Shown: in pieces, positions 22,765-30,529 of the stretch | Layout: each line of letters opens with the position of its first letter | Numbering within the stretch: the first letter of the stretch is position 1 | NCBI GenBank assembly: GCA_003561145.1 | Contig: PWXL01000228.1 | Location: 1 to 35,227 of the forward strand | Length of the DNA: 35,227 bases | Origin: Candidatus Atribacteria bacterium | Lineage (GTDB): Bacteria; Atribacterota; Atribacteria; Atribacterales; Atribacteraceae | Reading direction: 5' to 3' | Notes under the pieces: generated by a model | Seen by the model: the letters and a program-made list of their open reading frames with translations, nothing else | Database searches by the model: none | What the model was told of the DNA's origin: nothing | Position numbers and translations under genes: made by a program

Positions 22765-23886
22765 ATGGATTTTTCGTCTTTTTTATTAATTTTTTCGATA
22801 TTGCTTATCAGCGGGGTTATCGCCTACCTGGGGGATATTCTCGGTCGGCGCATTGGTAAACGCAGGTTATCGGTGTGGAAGCTTCGCCCGCGTTATACCG
22901 CGGTTCTCATGAGTATAGTTACCGGTATCCTCATCGCGGCGGTGACTTTGACACTGTTAAGCCTGGCCTCTGAAGATGTGAGAACAGCGCTTTTTGGCAT
23001 GGCTGAACTGCGGGAACGGTTGGAGGAACTGAACCTCGAGGTGATAGAGCGCAATGTGGAACTCGCCGCTGCCCGCCGTGAAGTAGAAAATTACCAGCAG
23101 CTTATTGGAGAACTTGAACAGAGAGAGAGGGATTTACAGGTTTCAAGCGTGGCACTTGAAGAACAAGTGGGTTCGCTTTCGACTGAAGTGAGAGAATTGC
23201 GGAGTCAACGGGATGAACTACGGGAGGACATTCAGCTTTTCCAAGTCGAATTGACCCGGTTGCGTACAGCTATAATGGCGATTCGGCAGGGTGAAATTCT
23301 CTTTCGGGATGATGAAGAAATATTACGAGCCATCGCTCCACAAGCCATGGCTGAGCGTGAGGCGGAAGAATTTTTAGTAAGTCTTATTCGACGGGCCGAT
23401 GAATTGGCTGTATTGGCGGGAGCCGGAAGAGATGTAGATACCCAACGCTCAATCTTTGTGCTGGAAGATAACTTCACCCAGGCCCTTGAATGGATGACCG
23501 GTGCTGCCAGTGAACATGTGGTCCGGCTTGTTGCCTCGATTAATGTGCTGAAAGGAGAGCCGGTTATTTCCCGTTTTCTAGTGGATGAAAACCGTCTTAT
23601 TTTTTCTGATGGTGAAGTGGTGATGGAACGAACACTGAACCTCGAGGAAGGAAAAACAAACGTTGAGCTCCTCATGGGTGAGCTCCTACAAGACCTGAAT
23701 ACCTTGGGGGTAAGAAGAGGCATACTTCCTCAGCAAGGCCGCGTAGGTGTTATATCCGCCGCGAATCTCTCCGAAACCACGCGAGCCCTTGAGGGCATGA
23801 GCGGCGAAGTGGTTCTTCAAGCTGTGGCGCTGGGTGATGTGTATACGGCCGGACCTCTTCGGTTACGATTACATATAAGGGACTAA
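22765..23886 (+). CDS. DUF3084-domain membrane protein
   Basis: The 373-residue protein has two N-terminal membrane helices (about 6-22 and 48-67) joined by a basic segment, then a coiled coil (about 78-175, ELRERLEELNLEVIERNVEL onward) and a C-terminal globular domain ending LRLRLHIRD. This layout is the DUF3084 family, known from cyanobacteria and several deep-branching diderms, function unknown. ATG 22765 follows GGGGAGTGA. It is 45 bases after the LptF/G gene and looks like the last gene of the LPS-export operon, so an envelope role is likely. Its 3' end overlaps the convergent AEC transporter gene by 18 bases. Confidence 0.85.
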   Translation: MDFSSFLLIFSILLISGVIAYLGDILGRRIGKRRLSVWKLRPRYTAVLMSIVTGILIAAVTLTLLSLASEDVRTALFGMAELRERLEELNLEVIERNVELAAARREVENYQQLIGELEQRERDLQVSSVALEEQVGSLSTEVRELRSQRDELREDIQLFQVELTRLRTAIMAIRQGEILFRDDEEILRAIAPQAMAEREAEEFLVSLIRRADELAVLAGAGRDVDTQRSIFVLEDNFTQALEWMTGAASEHVVRLVASINVLKGEPVISRFLVDENRLIFSDGEVVMERTLNLEEGKTNVELLMGELLQDLNTLGVRRGILPQQGRVGVISAANLSETTRALEGMSGEVVLQAVALGDVYTAGPLRLRLHIRD

Positions 23887-24774
23887 CAGGCTCCAAAGAG
23901 GAAGCGAAACAAGCGATACTACAGTAGTGAGAAAGATGAAACTGGAACAGAGATCGAGGTCCAGGTTATAAATAGACGCAAGGGCATATGAAATCATGAG
24001 AGTCGGGGTAGCCGCTTGTAAAACCATTACTTCCCGGTACAGCTCCTGAAGAGGGAGAAAACTGACAACGATAAGGAAGAAAAGAGGTAAAAGCGCCAAT
24101 TTAATTACTGTACCCGTAAGGAGAGGCTTTAAAAAACGCGAGATATGTTTGGCGGAAAGCGAGAGTCCTATAGCCACCATAATAACGGGTACAGTGGTAT
24201 CTGCCAGTGAATCTACGATGGTCAGGGCAAAAGAAGGGAGAGGGGCTTGCTGTAAAACCAATGCCAGCAGAAAAGCTATGAATGGCGGAAGCTTCAGTAT
24301 CTCCCGGAAGTTCCGAAACGTAAATCTTCCTGTGCGGTTGTAGACAAAAAAAGCAACTCCAACCGAGTACAGAGAGAGGAAGTTTGCCATCTGGTCGAAA
24401 AAGATCGCGGGAGGTAAAGCTTGTTCACCGCGGAAAGCCAGGATAAAAGGGTATCCGAGAAAAGCGGTATTTCCGAAAGATACACACATGGCGAAACTTC
24501 CCGCACTTTCCTGTTTGAGTGAAAGCCATTGTTTTGCCAGGTAATATGAAGCGATGAAGGTGAGACTGATCAGAAGAAAGGCCGGTGGAGGTATCGCCCA
24601 CAAAGCTGCTTCAATATCCGCTTGCCACAGAGAGCGGAAAACCAGGCAGGGAAAAGCGATATAAAACACAAAACGATTGAGGACATGTGCTGACTCGGGA
24701 GGAAAAACCCGTACCGCCCGCAAGAGCGCGCCCAACCCTATGAGCGCGAAGATGATCCCCAATACTTCATACAC
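23869..24774 (-). CDS. AEC-family (auxin efflux carrier-like) transporter
   Basis: A 301-residue protein with about ten membrane helices in two five-helix halves, typical of AEC carriers that move mono- or dicarboxylates such as malate or malonate. Landmarks are FALIGLGALLRAV at the start, SFGNTAFLGYPFILAF in the middle and the second-half LQAATPTLMISYALASIYN. GTG 24774 follows AGGAGGAA. It lies five bases after the FAH-family gene on the same strand, third in an operon with a dehydrogenase and a hydrolase, which favours import or export of an organic acid used by these enzymes. Confidence 0.9.
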   Translation of the reverse strand: MYEVLGIIFALIGLGALLRAVRVFPPESAHVLNRFVFYIAFPCLVFRSLWQADIEAALWAIPPPAFLLISLTFIASYYLAKQWLSLKQESAGSFAMCVSFGNTAFLGYPFILAFRGEQALPPAIFFDQMANFLSLYSVGVAFFVYNRTGRFTFRNFREILKLPPFIAFLLALVLQQAPLPSFALTIVDSLADTTVPVIMVAIGLSLSAKHISRFLKPLLTGTVIKLALLPLFFLIVVSFLPLQELYREVMVLQAATPTLMISYALASIYNLDLDLCSSFIFLTTVVSLVSLPLWSLLVPYM

Positions 24775-24779
24775 GGCTC

Positions 24780-25556
24780 TTATTCCTCCTGAACAGGGTT
24801 GAAAAGTTTCCCAATTCCCTCTATTTCCACCTCGACACAGTCTCCGGAGTGGAGGGGCCCGACTCCCGAGGGGGTACCGGTAGCGATGACATCTCCGGGA
24901 AGGAGGGTCATGACGGCACTGATGAAAGCGACTAGCTCTTCTACCGGAAAGAGAAGGAAGGAAGTGGAGGAAGACTGCCGGATTTCCCCATTTACCCTCA
25001 GGGACACCGCAAGATCGGCCGGTTCCACTTCGGTTTCCACTGTGGGTCCAAGTGGTGCGAAGGTATCGAACGATTTACCCCGCGTCCATTGACCGTCTGA
25101 GCGTTGCACATCCCGGGCGGTGACATCATTGAAGCAGGTATATCCCAGGATATACTCCCTTGCCCGGTCGACCATGACATGGCGAGCTTTTTTTCCAATG
25201 ACTACCGCTAGTTCAGCTTCATAATCGACCTGGCGGGAAATGGAAGGCAAAATGATTGCTTCACCGGGACCGATAACAGCAGTTGACGGCTTCATAAAAA
25301 GGACAGGGTTGTCGGGCATGCGGTGTCCGAATTCCTCGATATGGTCCCGATAGTTCAAGCCCACAGCTATCACTTTGGAGGGAATGACAGGTGGAAGGAT
25401 TTTCAATTCCTCCAGTGCGTAGGTTTTACCATTCACGGTGAGAGTCGAAAAGAATGATTTTTCCTCGATTTCCTCTATTGTGTCATCCTTCACTACACCG
25501 TAAATTATGCATTGGGAGTAGGGGTTCAAAAAACGGCCCAGCCTCACAGATTTCAC
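24780..25556 (-). CDS. Fumarylacetoacetate hydrolase (FAH)-family protein
   Basis: The 258-residue protein shows the FAH catalytic core: LNYRDHIEE, the metal ligands in DYEAELAVVIGK, GYTCFNDVTARD, and GKSFDTFAPLGP, plus GDVIATGTPSGVG. Members hydrolyse or decarboxylate 2-oxo or 1,3-diketo acids, acylpyruvates or oxaloacetate. GTG 25556 directly abuts the upstream TAG and gives the usual MKxVR beginning; a second GTG at 25547 has the better ribosome site (AGGTGA) and cannot be excluded. In this operon with an isocitrate/isopropylmalate-type dehydrogenase and an organic-acid carrier, an oxaloacetate decarboxylase or acylpyruvase role is plausible. Confidence 0.9.
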   Translation of the reverse strand: MKSVRLGRFLNPYSQCIIYGVVKDDTIEEIEEKSFFSTLTVNGKTYALEELKILPPVIPSKVIAVGLNYRDHIEEFGHRMPDNPVLFMKPSTAVIGPGEAIILPSISRQVDYEAELAVVIGKKARHVMVDRAREYILGYTCFNDVTARDVQRSDGQWTRGKSFDTFAPLGPTVETEVEPADLAVSLRVNGEIRQSSSTSFLLFPVEELVAFISAVMTLLPGDVIATGTPSGVGPLHSGDCVEVEIEGIGKLFNPVQEE

Positions 25557-26642
25557 CTAAACTTTCTGCATCGAGGCAATGATCGCTTCCCCCACTTGAG
25601 AGGTGGAGGCGGCTGTTGGATCGTCCCGATATGGTTTCATGTCGTACGTTACAGTTTTACCTTCACTGATGACATGTGCCAAAGCACGTTCGAGACGGCC
25701 GGCTTTTTCTTCCTCGCCAATATGGTGCAGCATCATCATGGCGGAAAGAAGCATGGCCATGGGATTTACCCGGTTGTGCCCCTTGTACCGGGGAGCAGAT
25801 CCGTGCGTGGGTTCAAAGACAGCGTAATGATTACCCAGGTTGGCTCCCGGTGCCACACCCAAACCCCCGATGAGTCCCGCTCCCAAATCCGAAACGATAT
25901 CGCCGTACAGATTGGGCATGACAAGCACGTCATACAGTTCGGGTTTTTGTACAAGCTGCATACACATATTGTCAACTATGCGGTCTTCGAATTCTATATC
26001 CGGGAATTTCGCAGCAACTTCCCTCGCTGTTTTGAGGAAGAGTCCGTCAGAATACTTCATGATATTTGCCTTGTGCACAGCTGTCACTTTCCTGCGTTGA
26101 TGCTGACGGGCATACTCAAAAGCAAAACGCACAATACGTTCTGTACCAGACACCGAAATTGGTTTCAGGCTTATCCCGGCATCTTGACGGATTCGCCCCC
26201 CACCAAGTTTTTCTACCGTGCGAGACAGTTCCAGTGTTTCGGGTTTCCCCATCTCGAATTCAATGCCGGCGTACAGATCTTCCGTATTTTCTCTAACAAC
26301 CACAAGATCAATATTGTCATAACGGGAACGGACCCCTTGATAGCTTTTGCAGGGTCTCACACAGGCAAAAAGATCAAGCTCTTTCCGCAAGGCGACATTC
26401 ACACTGCGGAAGCCTGTTCCTATTGGAGTTGTGATGGGTCCCTTCAAGGCAACGTGTGTACGTCTGATAGAATCAAGAACTGCCCTGGGGAGAGGGGTAC
26501 CATATTTTTCCATAACGTCGGCGCCGGCCTCCTGTATGTCCCATTCTACCTGAAGTTCGAGAGCTTGCAGGACACTTGTGACAGTTTCAGTGATTTCGGG
26601 TCCGGTCCCATCTCCGGGAATCAAGGTAATCCTGTGTTTCAT
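25557..26642 (-). CDS. Isocitrate/isopropylmalate-type dehydrogenase (probably NAD-isocitrate dehydrogenase)
   Basis: A 361-residue beta-decarboxylating dehydrogenase. It begins with the family signature ITLIPGDGTGPEIT, has a substrate loop GTGFRSVNVALRKELDLFAC with VRPCK, the YAG(I) catalytic Tyr in NTEDLYAGIE, the Lys in HKANIMKYSDG, and the Asp metal site in NLYGDIVSDLGAGL. The SVNVALRK loop resembles NAD-dependent isocitrate dehydrogenase more than isopropylmalate dehydrogenase. It would convert isocitrate to 2-oxoglutarate. ATG 26642 follows AGAGGAGA. It is first in the operon with the FAH-family and AEC genes. A homoisocitrate or tartrate-type substrate is an alternative. Confidence 0.86.
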   Translation of the reverse strand: MKHRITLIPGDGTGPEITETVTSVLQALELQVEWDIQEAGADVMEKYGTPLPRAVLDSIRRTHVALKGPITTPIGTGFRSVNVALRKELDLFACVRPCKSYQGVRSRYDNIDLVVVRENTEDLYAGIEFEMGKPETLELSRTVEKLGGGRIRQDAGISLKPISVSGTERIVRFAFEYARQHQRRKVTAVHKANIMKYSDGLFLKTAREVAAKFPDIEFEDRIVDNMCMQLVQKPELYDVLVMPNLYGDIVSDLGAGLIGGLGVAPGANLGNHYAVFEPTHGSAPRYKGHNRVNPMAMLLSAMMMLHHIGEEEKAGRLERALAHVISEGKTVTYDMKPYRDDPTAASTSQVGEAIIASMQKV

Positions 26643-26815
26643 GCGATCTTCTCCTCTTCTATACGATTACTATTGTTGTGCGATTATATTTACAAACAAA
26701 GATAATATCATACTGGGAAGACTTGCAAAAGTGAAGAGGGCGGGACTATACTTGCATTCATGTACAACTTGACACAACTCTTTCGAGGTACGGGAAGGTA
26801 TCGGAGGGTAACCGG

Positions 26816-27970
26816 GTGAGTGAAATAGCGGTATGGAAGAACAAGAATGGCCGGGTACTGAGTGAAGAAACAATAAGTGATTTGGTTGGTAAGTATGATA
26901 CACCCCTGTTTGTCATTGTGCGTGATTCAATCATAAGAAATTTTCGCGCTTTTAAGAAATACTTTCCTGGAGTGGAGCCGTTTTATGCGGTAAAAGCTAA
27001 CCCCCACCCTTCCATTGTGCAGGTGCTGCACGAAGAAGGTTCTTCTTTTGATGTCGCCTCAAAAAATGAGATCGAGCTCGCTCTGCGTTGCGGCGTATCA
27101 CCCGGAAACCTCATATTCGCCAATACTATAAAACGGAAAAAAGGAATACGCTTTGCCAAGGAGATGGGCGTTTCTCTTTTTACTTTCGACAACGATAACG
27201 AAATTGGTAAAATGGCTTCCATTTTTCCCGGTGCTGAAGTGCTTTTGCGTCTCAAGACGGCTTCTGAAGGGAGCCGTATCAATCTCTCTTACAAGTTCGG
27301 GGCGGAGGAACAAGAAGCCATGGAATTGCTGAGAAAAGCCCGTGGAGCTGGTTTACGGCCTGTTGGCTTCAGTTTTCATGTAGGTTCGCCATGCCACAAT
27401 CCACATAACTATACCGTAACGCTCCAGGTTGTTGAAAATCTTGTATCTGAGGCCGCAGCTGAGGGATTTGAGCTCAAGGTGGTGGATATTGGCGGGGGAT
27501 TTCCCCTCCACCTCACCCGCGATGAAAATCCAGTGGAAAGCGTAGAAAGTATGGCCGAAGCAGTATTTCCCCACCTTTCTGAATGTATGAGAAGGGGAAT
27601 CCGGGTAATCGCCGAACCGGGGCGTTGTCTGGTTGGAAGCGCATGTGTGCTCATAACCAAGGTTATCGGAAAAGCTCGACGGTCAGGAAGGTACTGGTAC
27701 TACTTGGATGACGGTATATATGGAACCTTTTCAGCGGTTCCATTTGATAAAGCCACCTTTGATTTTCATACCTTCCACCGTGATGTTCCTCTGGAACCAT
27801 GCGTATTAGCAGGACCCACTTGCGATTCATTGGATGTGATCGCAGAAGATGTATTGATCCCCCCCCTGGAACTTGATGACAAAATTATAGTGGAAGACAT
27901 CGGGGCTTATTCCTGGGCTTCGGCAACTGCTTTCAATGGTTTCGAAAAACCAACGGTAGTATTGGTATGA
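26816..27970 (+). CDS. Ornithine decarboxylase-like PLP enzyme (fold III)
   Basis: The 384-residue enzyme uses pyridoxal phosphate to decarboxylate a basic amino acid, most likely ornithine to putrescine. The PLP-binding lysine is Lys60 in FYAVKANP; SFHVGSPC, DIGGGFP and EPGRCLV form the cofactor site. GPTCDSLD places a Cys at 336, corresponding to the catalytic Cys of eukaryotic-type ODC, where diaminopimelate decarboxylase would read GPxCESGD. GTG 26816 follows GGAGGG. Lysine/ornithine dual activity is possible. The gene stands alone, divergent from the dehydrogenase operon and convergent with the aldo/keto reductase. Confidence 0.87.
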   Translation: MSEIAVWKNKNGRVLSEETISDLVGKYDTPLFVIVRDSIIRNFRAFKKYFPGVEPFYAVKANPHPSIVQVLHEEGSSFDVASKNEIELALRCGVSPGNLIFANTIKRKKGIRFAKEMGVSLFTFDNDNEIGKMASIFPGAEVLLRLKTASEGSRINLSYKFGAEEQEAMELLRKARGAGLRPVGFSFHVGSPCHNPHNYTVTLQVVENLVSEAAAEGFELKVVDIGGGFPLHLTRDENPVESVESMAEAVFPHLSECMRRGIRVIAEPGRCLVGSACVLITKVIGKARRSGRYWYYLDDGIYGTFSAVPFDKATFDFHTFHRDVPLEPCVLAGPTCDSLDVIAEDVLIPPLELDDKIIVEDIGAYSWASATAFNGFEKPTVVLV

Positions 27971-28006
27971 GAATATCAGCTTTCCCCAAGGGCAAGCATG
28001 TGGTAT

Positions 28007-28957
28007 TTATGCGAAACGCAGGTTGAACTCGGGACAGCCTGGTAGGCAATACCCGCATGTGAGGCATGTATGCTGATCAACCTCGGGTTTTTTCTCACCC
28101 ATCCTGATTGCCCCTGAAGGGCAGGTTTCTACACAACGGTGGCAGCGCCTGCAATATCCGAGAACCACAACTTTTTTCTTTTTCCGGTCCAGGCATTGTG
28201 TGAGCATTTCTTGAGAAACAGGCAGCTCATTGAATATACTGACATGAACGTCCAGTTCTATTTCCCGTACTATTCCTACGGCGACCGAGTCCATTTCCCG
28301 CAAATTGCGGACAAATTCGATGGCATCAAGGAAGCGATCCAGGTAATGACCCCCGCCGAGTGCTTTCATGGCATATAAACCTTTGCCGGTTTGATGCACA
28401 GCTTGCACCGCTTTCAACATATCAGAGAGGGTTCCGCGTAAAATTCCCAAACCATCAAGATTGACAATAGGGAAAACGATATCAATAGCATCGTGGACTG
28501 CGGCTTCTTGTACCACATCCACTGCATGGGTGGATATTCCTATTGTTCGAATCAACCCTTTATCCCTGTAATCGAGCAGGCATTGTAATGCTCCTTCCCG
28601 TTCCTGGAAAACCTCCCGCTTTGCACGTGCAGCATGTAGATGAAAGATATCAATTGTTTCTCTGCCCAGAGCCTCCAGGGCGTCAAAAAGACTTTTTTCC
28701 ATGGCCGGGTATGTTTCTGCGGTAGACTTGGTAGCGATCACCACATCTTTTTCTTTTTCGAAGGCATTTTTCAAATACGGATACGTACCATACAGTTCCG
28801 CTGTATCGTAAAAGTTAATGCCGTTTTCAAGGGCTTTGTGCAGAATGCGAACACCTTCGTTGAGGGGGATACCGGCCTGCAGGGGACCCATTGGAAGTGT
28901 ACCGAAACAGAGCTGAGAAATGCGGATATCAAGTTTCCCCATTCGGTTCATTCTCAC
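28007..28957 (-). CDS. Aldo/keto reductase with C-terminal double 4Fe-4S ferredoxin domain
   Basis: The product is 316 residues from GTG 28957, spaced 8 bases after AAAGGAAGG; longer in-frame starts to 29080 run through the promoter. The N-terminal part is an aldo/keto reductase barrel: Asp and Tyr in YDTAELYGTYP, Lys in VIATKS, His in IFHLHAAR, giving the usual catalytic tetrad. The C-terminus has two CxxCxxCxxxCP motifs (CRRCHRCVETCP and CLTCGYCLPGCP) for two 4Fe-4S clusters. Such fusions occur widely in anaerobes and may couple reduction to ferredoxin instead of, or besides, NADPH. The natural substrate is unknown. Confidence 0.92.
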   Translation of the reverse strand: MRMNRMGKLDIRISQLCFGTLPMGPLQAGIPLNEGVRILHKALENGINFYDTAELYGTYPYLKNAFEKEKDVVIATKSTAETYPAMEKSLFDALEALGRETIDIFHLHAARAKREVFQEREGALQCLLDYRDKGLIRTIGISTHAVDVVQEAAVHDAIDIVFPIVNLDGLGILRGTLSDMLKAVQAVHQTGKGLYAMKALGGGHYLDRFLDAIEFVRNLREMDSVAVGIVREIELDVHVSIFNELPVSQEMLTQCLDRKKKKVVVLGYCRRCHRCVETCPSGAIRMGEKKPEVDQHTCLTCGYCLPGCPEFNLRFA

Positions 28958-29050
28958 TGCGGCAACCTTCCTTTTTGTGTTGTAGGTGTTACTTTGAATT
29001 TCCAGAATCACGAGTGTGAAAAATATACCGGCCGGACATGGTGACTCTTT

Positions 29051-29080
29051 ATTATAATGAATGTACTTTTTGATTGTCAA
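29051..29080 (-). promoter_or_regulatory. Consensus sigma-70 promoter for the aldo/keto reductase
   Basis: On the reverse strand both hexamers are perfect: TTGACA (29075-29080) and TATAAT (29051-29056), 18 bases apart. Transcription would start near 29044, giving a leader of nearly 90 bases to GTG 28957. It is the best promoter in the window. Confidence 0.85.
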
Positions 29081-29134
29081 AAAAAGAAAAATATCACAAC
29101 TCTTTCTCCTTGGTTGGTTCTTCTTTTGTACATT

Positions 29135-29162
29135 TTGTGATGAGTTGGTTTATTGGTATAAT
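29135..29162 (+). promoter_or_regulatory. Promoter for the RAM-domain/LexA-like genes
   Basis: TTGTGA (29135-29140) and a consensus TATAAT (29157-29162) are 16 bases apart. The start would be near 29170, about 40 bases before the GTG at 29211. I found no typical SOS box around it. Confidence 0.6.
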
Positions 29163-29210
29163 GAATGTGTGCAAGTACCAATCACGAAATGTACAGGGGA
29201 GTTACGTATT

Positions 29211-29438
29211 GTGGTACAGGCGTACATATTGATCCGTACAGAGAGCGGCAAAGCTCTCCACGTTAAAAAAGAACTTGCGTTTATCCCGGGAATGAAGCAA
29301 GTAGACCGGGTAATGGGACCTTTTGATATCATTTCCCTGGTGGAAGCCGAAAATACCAAGCAAATAGGAGATAACATACTGAGGGATATCCAATCAGTTG
29401 ATGGAATCCGTAGGACTCTCACCTGCCCCGTTATTTAA
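29211..29438 (+). CDS. Stand-alone Lrp/AsnC ligand-binding (RAM) domain protein
   Basis: A 75-residue protein from GTG 29211, 9 bases after AGGGGAG. It is the C-terminal RAM domain of Lrp/AsnC regulators without the DNA-binding part: VQAYILIRTESGKAL, then VDRVMGPFDIISLVEA and the closing ILRDIQSVDGIRRTLTCPVI. RAM domains form dimers and octamers and bind amino acids; stand-alone ones can modulate full-length Lrp proteins. Longer in-frame starts (from 29061) cross the promoter and lack a helix-turn-helix. It is followed after about 20 bases by a LexA-like repressor, with which it is likely co-transcribed. Confidence 0.85.
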   Translation: MVQAYILIRTESGKALHVKKELAFIPGMKQVDRVMGPFDIISLVEAENTKQIGDNILRDIQSVDGIRRTLTCPVI

Positions 29439-29462
29439 GAGCTGGAACCGCCTGGAGTGAAC

Positions 29463-30104
29463 ATGGAGCCGGAAGAGAAAATTACCAGCAAAGAACAACA
29501 GATTCTGTTCTTCATAGAAGAATACTTTCGCAAACGGGGATATCCTCCAACTGTGAGGGAGATCGGCAGGGCCGTTGGATTACAATCATCATGCAGTGTG
29601 CATTATTACCTGAAAAAGTTGGAAAAGAATGGTTTTCTGCGGAGAGACCCCTCGAAACCCCGTGCCATAGAAGTTCTTCCTCATCTTTTAGGAATAAACC
29701 CGGACAGGGACTCCGTAAACATCCCGTTACTGAATTCCCTGTATCTGGAGGAGGACAAGGTCTGCCTCGATGATATCCAAATGTTCGTTCCCTTTCCCAG
29801 GCATCTTTTAGGGAAAGGTTGTTTTTTCGCTCTGTGCTGGCCAGGCCCGGCATACATGCGACCATTTGTGGCAGAAGGGGATTGGATTGTAGCCCGGACT
29901 AACGAGGAAGATACAGTATTGAATGACGGAGAACTGGTTATAGCGATTGGAGGAGAAGGTGTTCTGATTGGTGAACTCACTCAAGGGGGAGAAGCGATTG
30001 AGCTTTGTCCCTTGGAGAAAGAGGCCCGGAAAATTCGTAAACGACGGTTCCGGATAGCGGGAAAAGTGGAAGGTGTCTGGTCAGGCTTAAAAAATCGGAG
30101 GTGA
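29463..30104 (+). CDS. LexA-like repressor lacking the autoproteolysis residues
   Basis: The 213-residue protein (ATG 29463 after GGAGTGA; GTG 29457 possible) has a well-kept LexA winged helix at about 8-72: ILFFIEEYFRKRGYPPTVRE, VGLQSSCSVHYYLKKLE and RRDPSKPRAIEVL. The C-terminal part follows the LexA fold (IPLL at 88-91, FVPFPRHLLG, FFAL at 121-124, EGDWIVAR, GELVIAIGGEG, GKVEGVW). The catalytic features are gone: the Ala-Gly cleavage pair falls at Leu95-Glu96, the GDS serine aligns with Ala130 (PGPAYM), and no lysine is present around 157-176 where the catalytic Lys belongs. It should bind DNA but not cleave itself on RecA signal. Target genes are unknown. Confidence 0.85.
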   Translation: MEPEEKITSKEQQILFFIEEYFRKRGYPPTVREIGRAVGLQSSCSVHYYLKKLEKNGFLRRDPSKPRAIEVLPHLLGINPDRDSVNIPLLNSLYLEEDKVCLDDIQMFVPFPRHLLGKGCFFALCWPGPAYMRPFVAEGDWIVARTNEEDTVLNDGELVIAIGGEGVLIGELTQGGEAIELCPLEKEARKIRKRRFRIAGKVEGVWSGLKNRR

Positions 30105-30108
30105 AAAA

Positions 30109-30525
30109 GTGGTTGTTACAAGGGAAATAAAAGTTTCTACCAAGGGTCACACAGACATCGTCAATATCACTTCGCAGCTCAAAGAGGCGGTGGGCTCTTC
30201 ACGCCTTACCTCAGGCATAGTGTGTTTATTTGTCCCTGGGACCACGGCAACACTCACGACAATGGAATATGAGCCGGGCTTGATCAAGGATGTACGCTTG
30301 TACTGGGAGAAAGTAGCCGGTTCACGTGATGAATACGAACACAATGTACGTTGGGGTGACGGTAACGGGTATGCCCATGTGCGTTCAGCTTTCAGCGGAC
30401 CCTCACTGGTTATTCCTATTATTGAAGGGAAGCCTGTTTTAGGAACTTGGCAGGAAGTCGTCTTCATTGACTTTGATAACCGGGCAAGGTCCCGCACCAT
30501 ATTCGTTCAAATTGTGGGGGAATAG
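30109..30525 (+). CDS. YjbQ-family protein (UPF0047)
   Basis: A 138-residue protein of the YjbQ family, sometimes credited with a secondary thiamine-phosphate synthase activity. The core motifs are present: FVPGTTATLTTMEYEPGL, then HVRSAFSGPSLVIPIIEGKP and LGTWQEVVFIDFD. The His that usually precedes TTA (HTTA or HTSA) is Gly here, so the activity may differ. GTG 30109 has GGAGGTGA overlapping the LexA-like stop. The gene lies four bases after the LexA-like gene and four bases before the iron alcohol dehydrogenase, so it is part of the same transcript. Confidence 0.88.
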   Translation: MVVTREIKVSTKGHTDIVNITSQLKEAVGSSRLTSGIVCLFVPGTTATLTTMEYEPGLIKDVRLYWEKVAGSRDEYEHNVRWGDGNGYAHVRSAFSGPSLVIPIIEGKPVLGTWQEVVFIDFDNRARSRTIFVQIVGE

Positions 30526-30529
30526 TATT

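Noticed and set aside
25512-26705. Long forward open frame of 397 codons
   Set aside because: It is antisense to the well-supported dehydrogenase and FAH genes, has no ribosome site and no recognisable domain; it is a codon-bias shadow.
28958-29080. N-terminal extension of the aldo/keto reductase
   Set aside because: It overlaps the consensus promoter of the same gene; GTG 28957 has a well-spaced AAAGGAAGG.
29061-29210. Helix-turn-helix part for the RAM-domain protein
   Set aside because: The upstream frame is open but hydrophobic and promoter-overlapping, with no helix-turn-helix pattern, so the protein is truly RAM-only.
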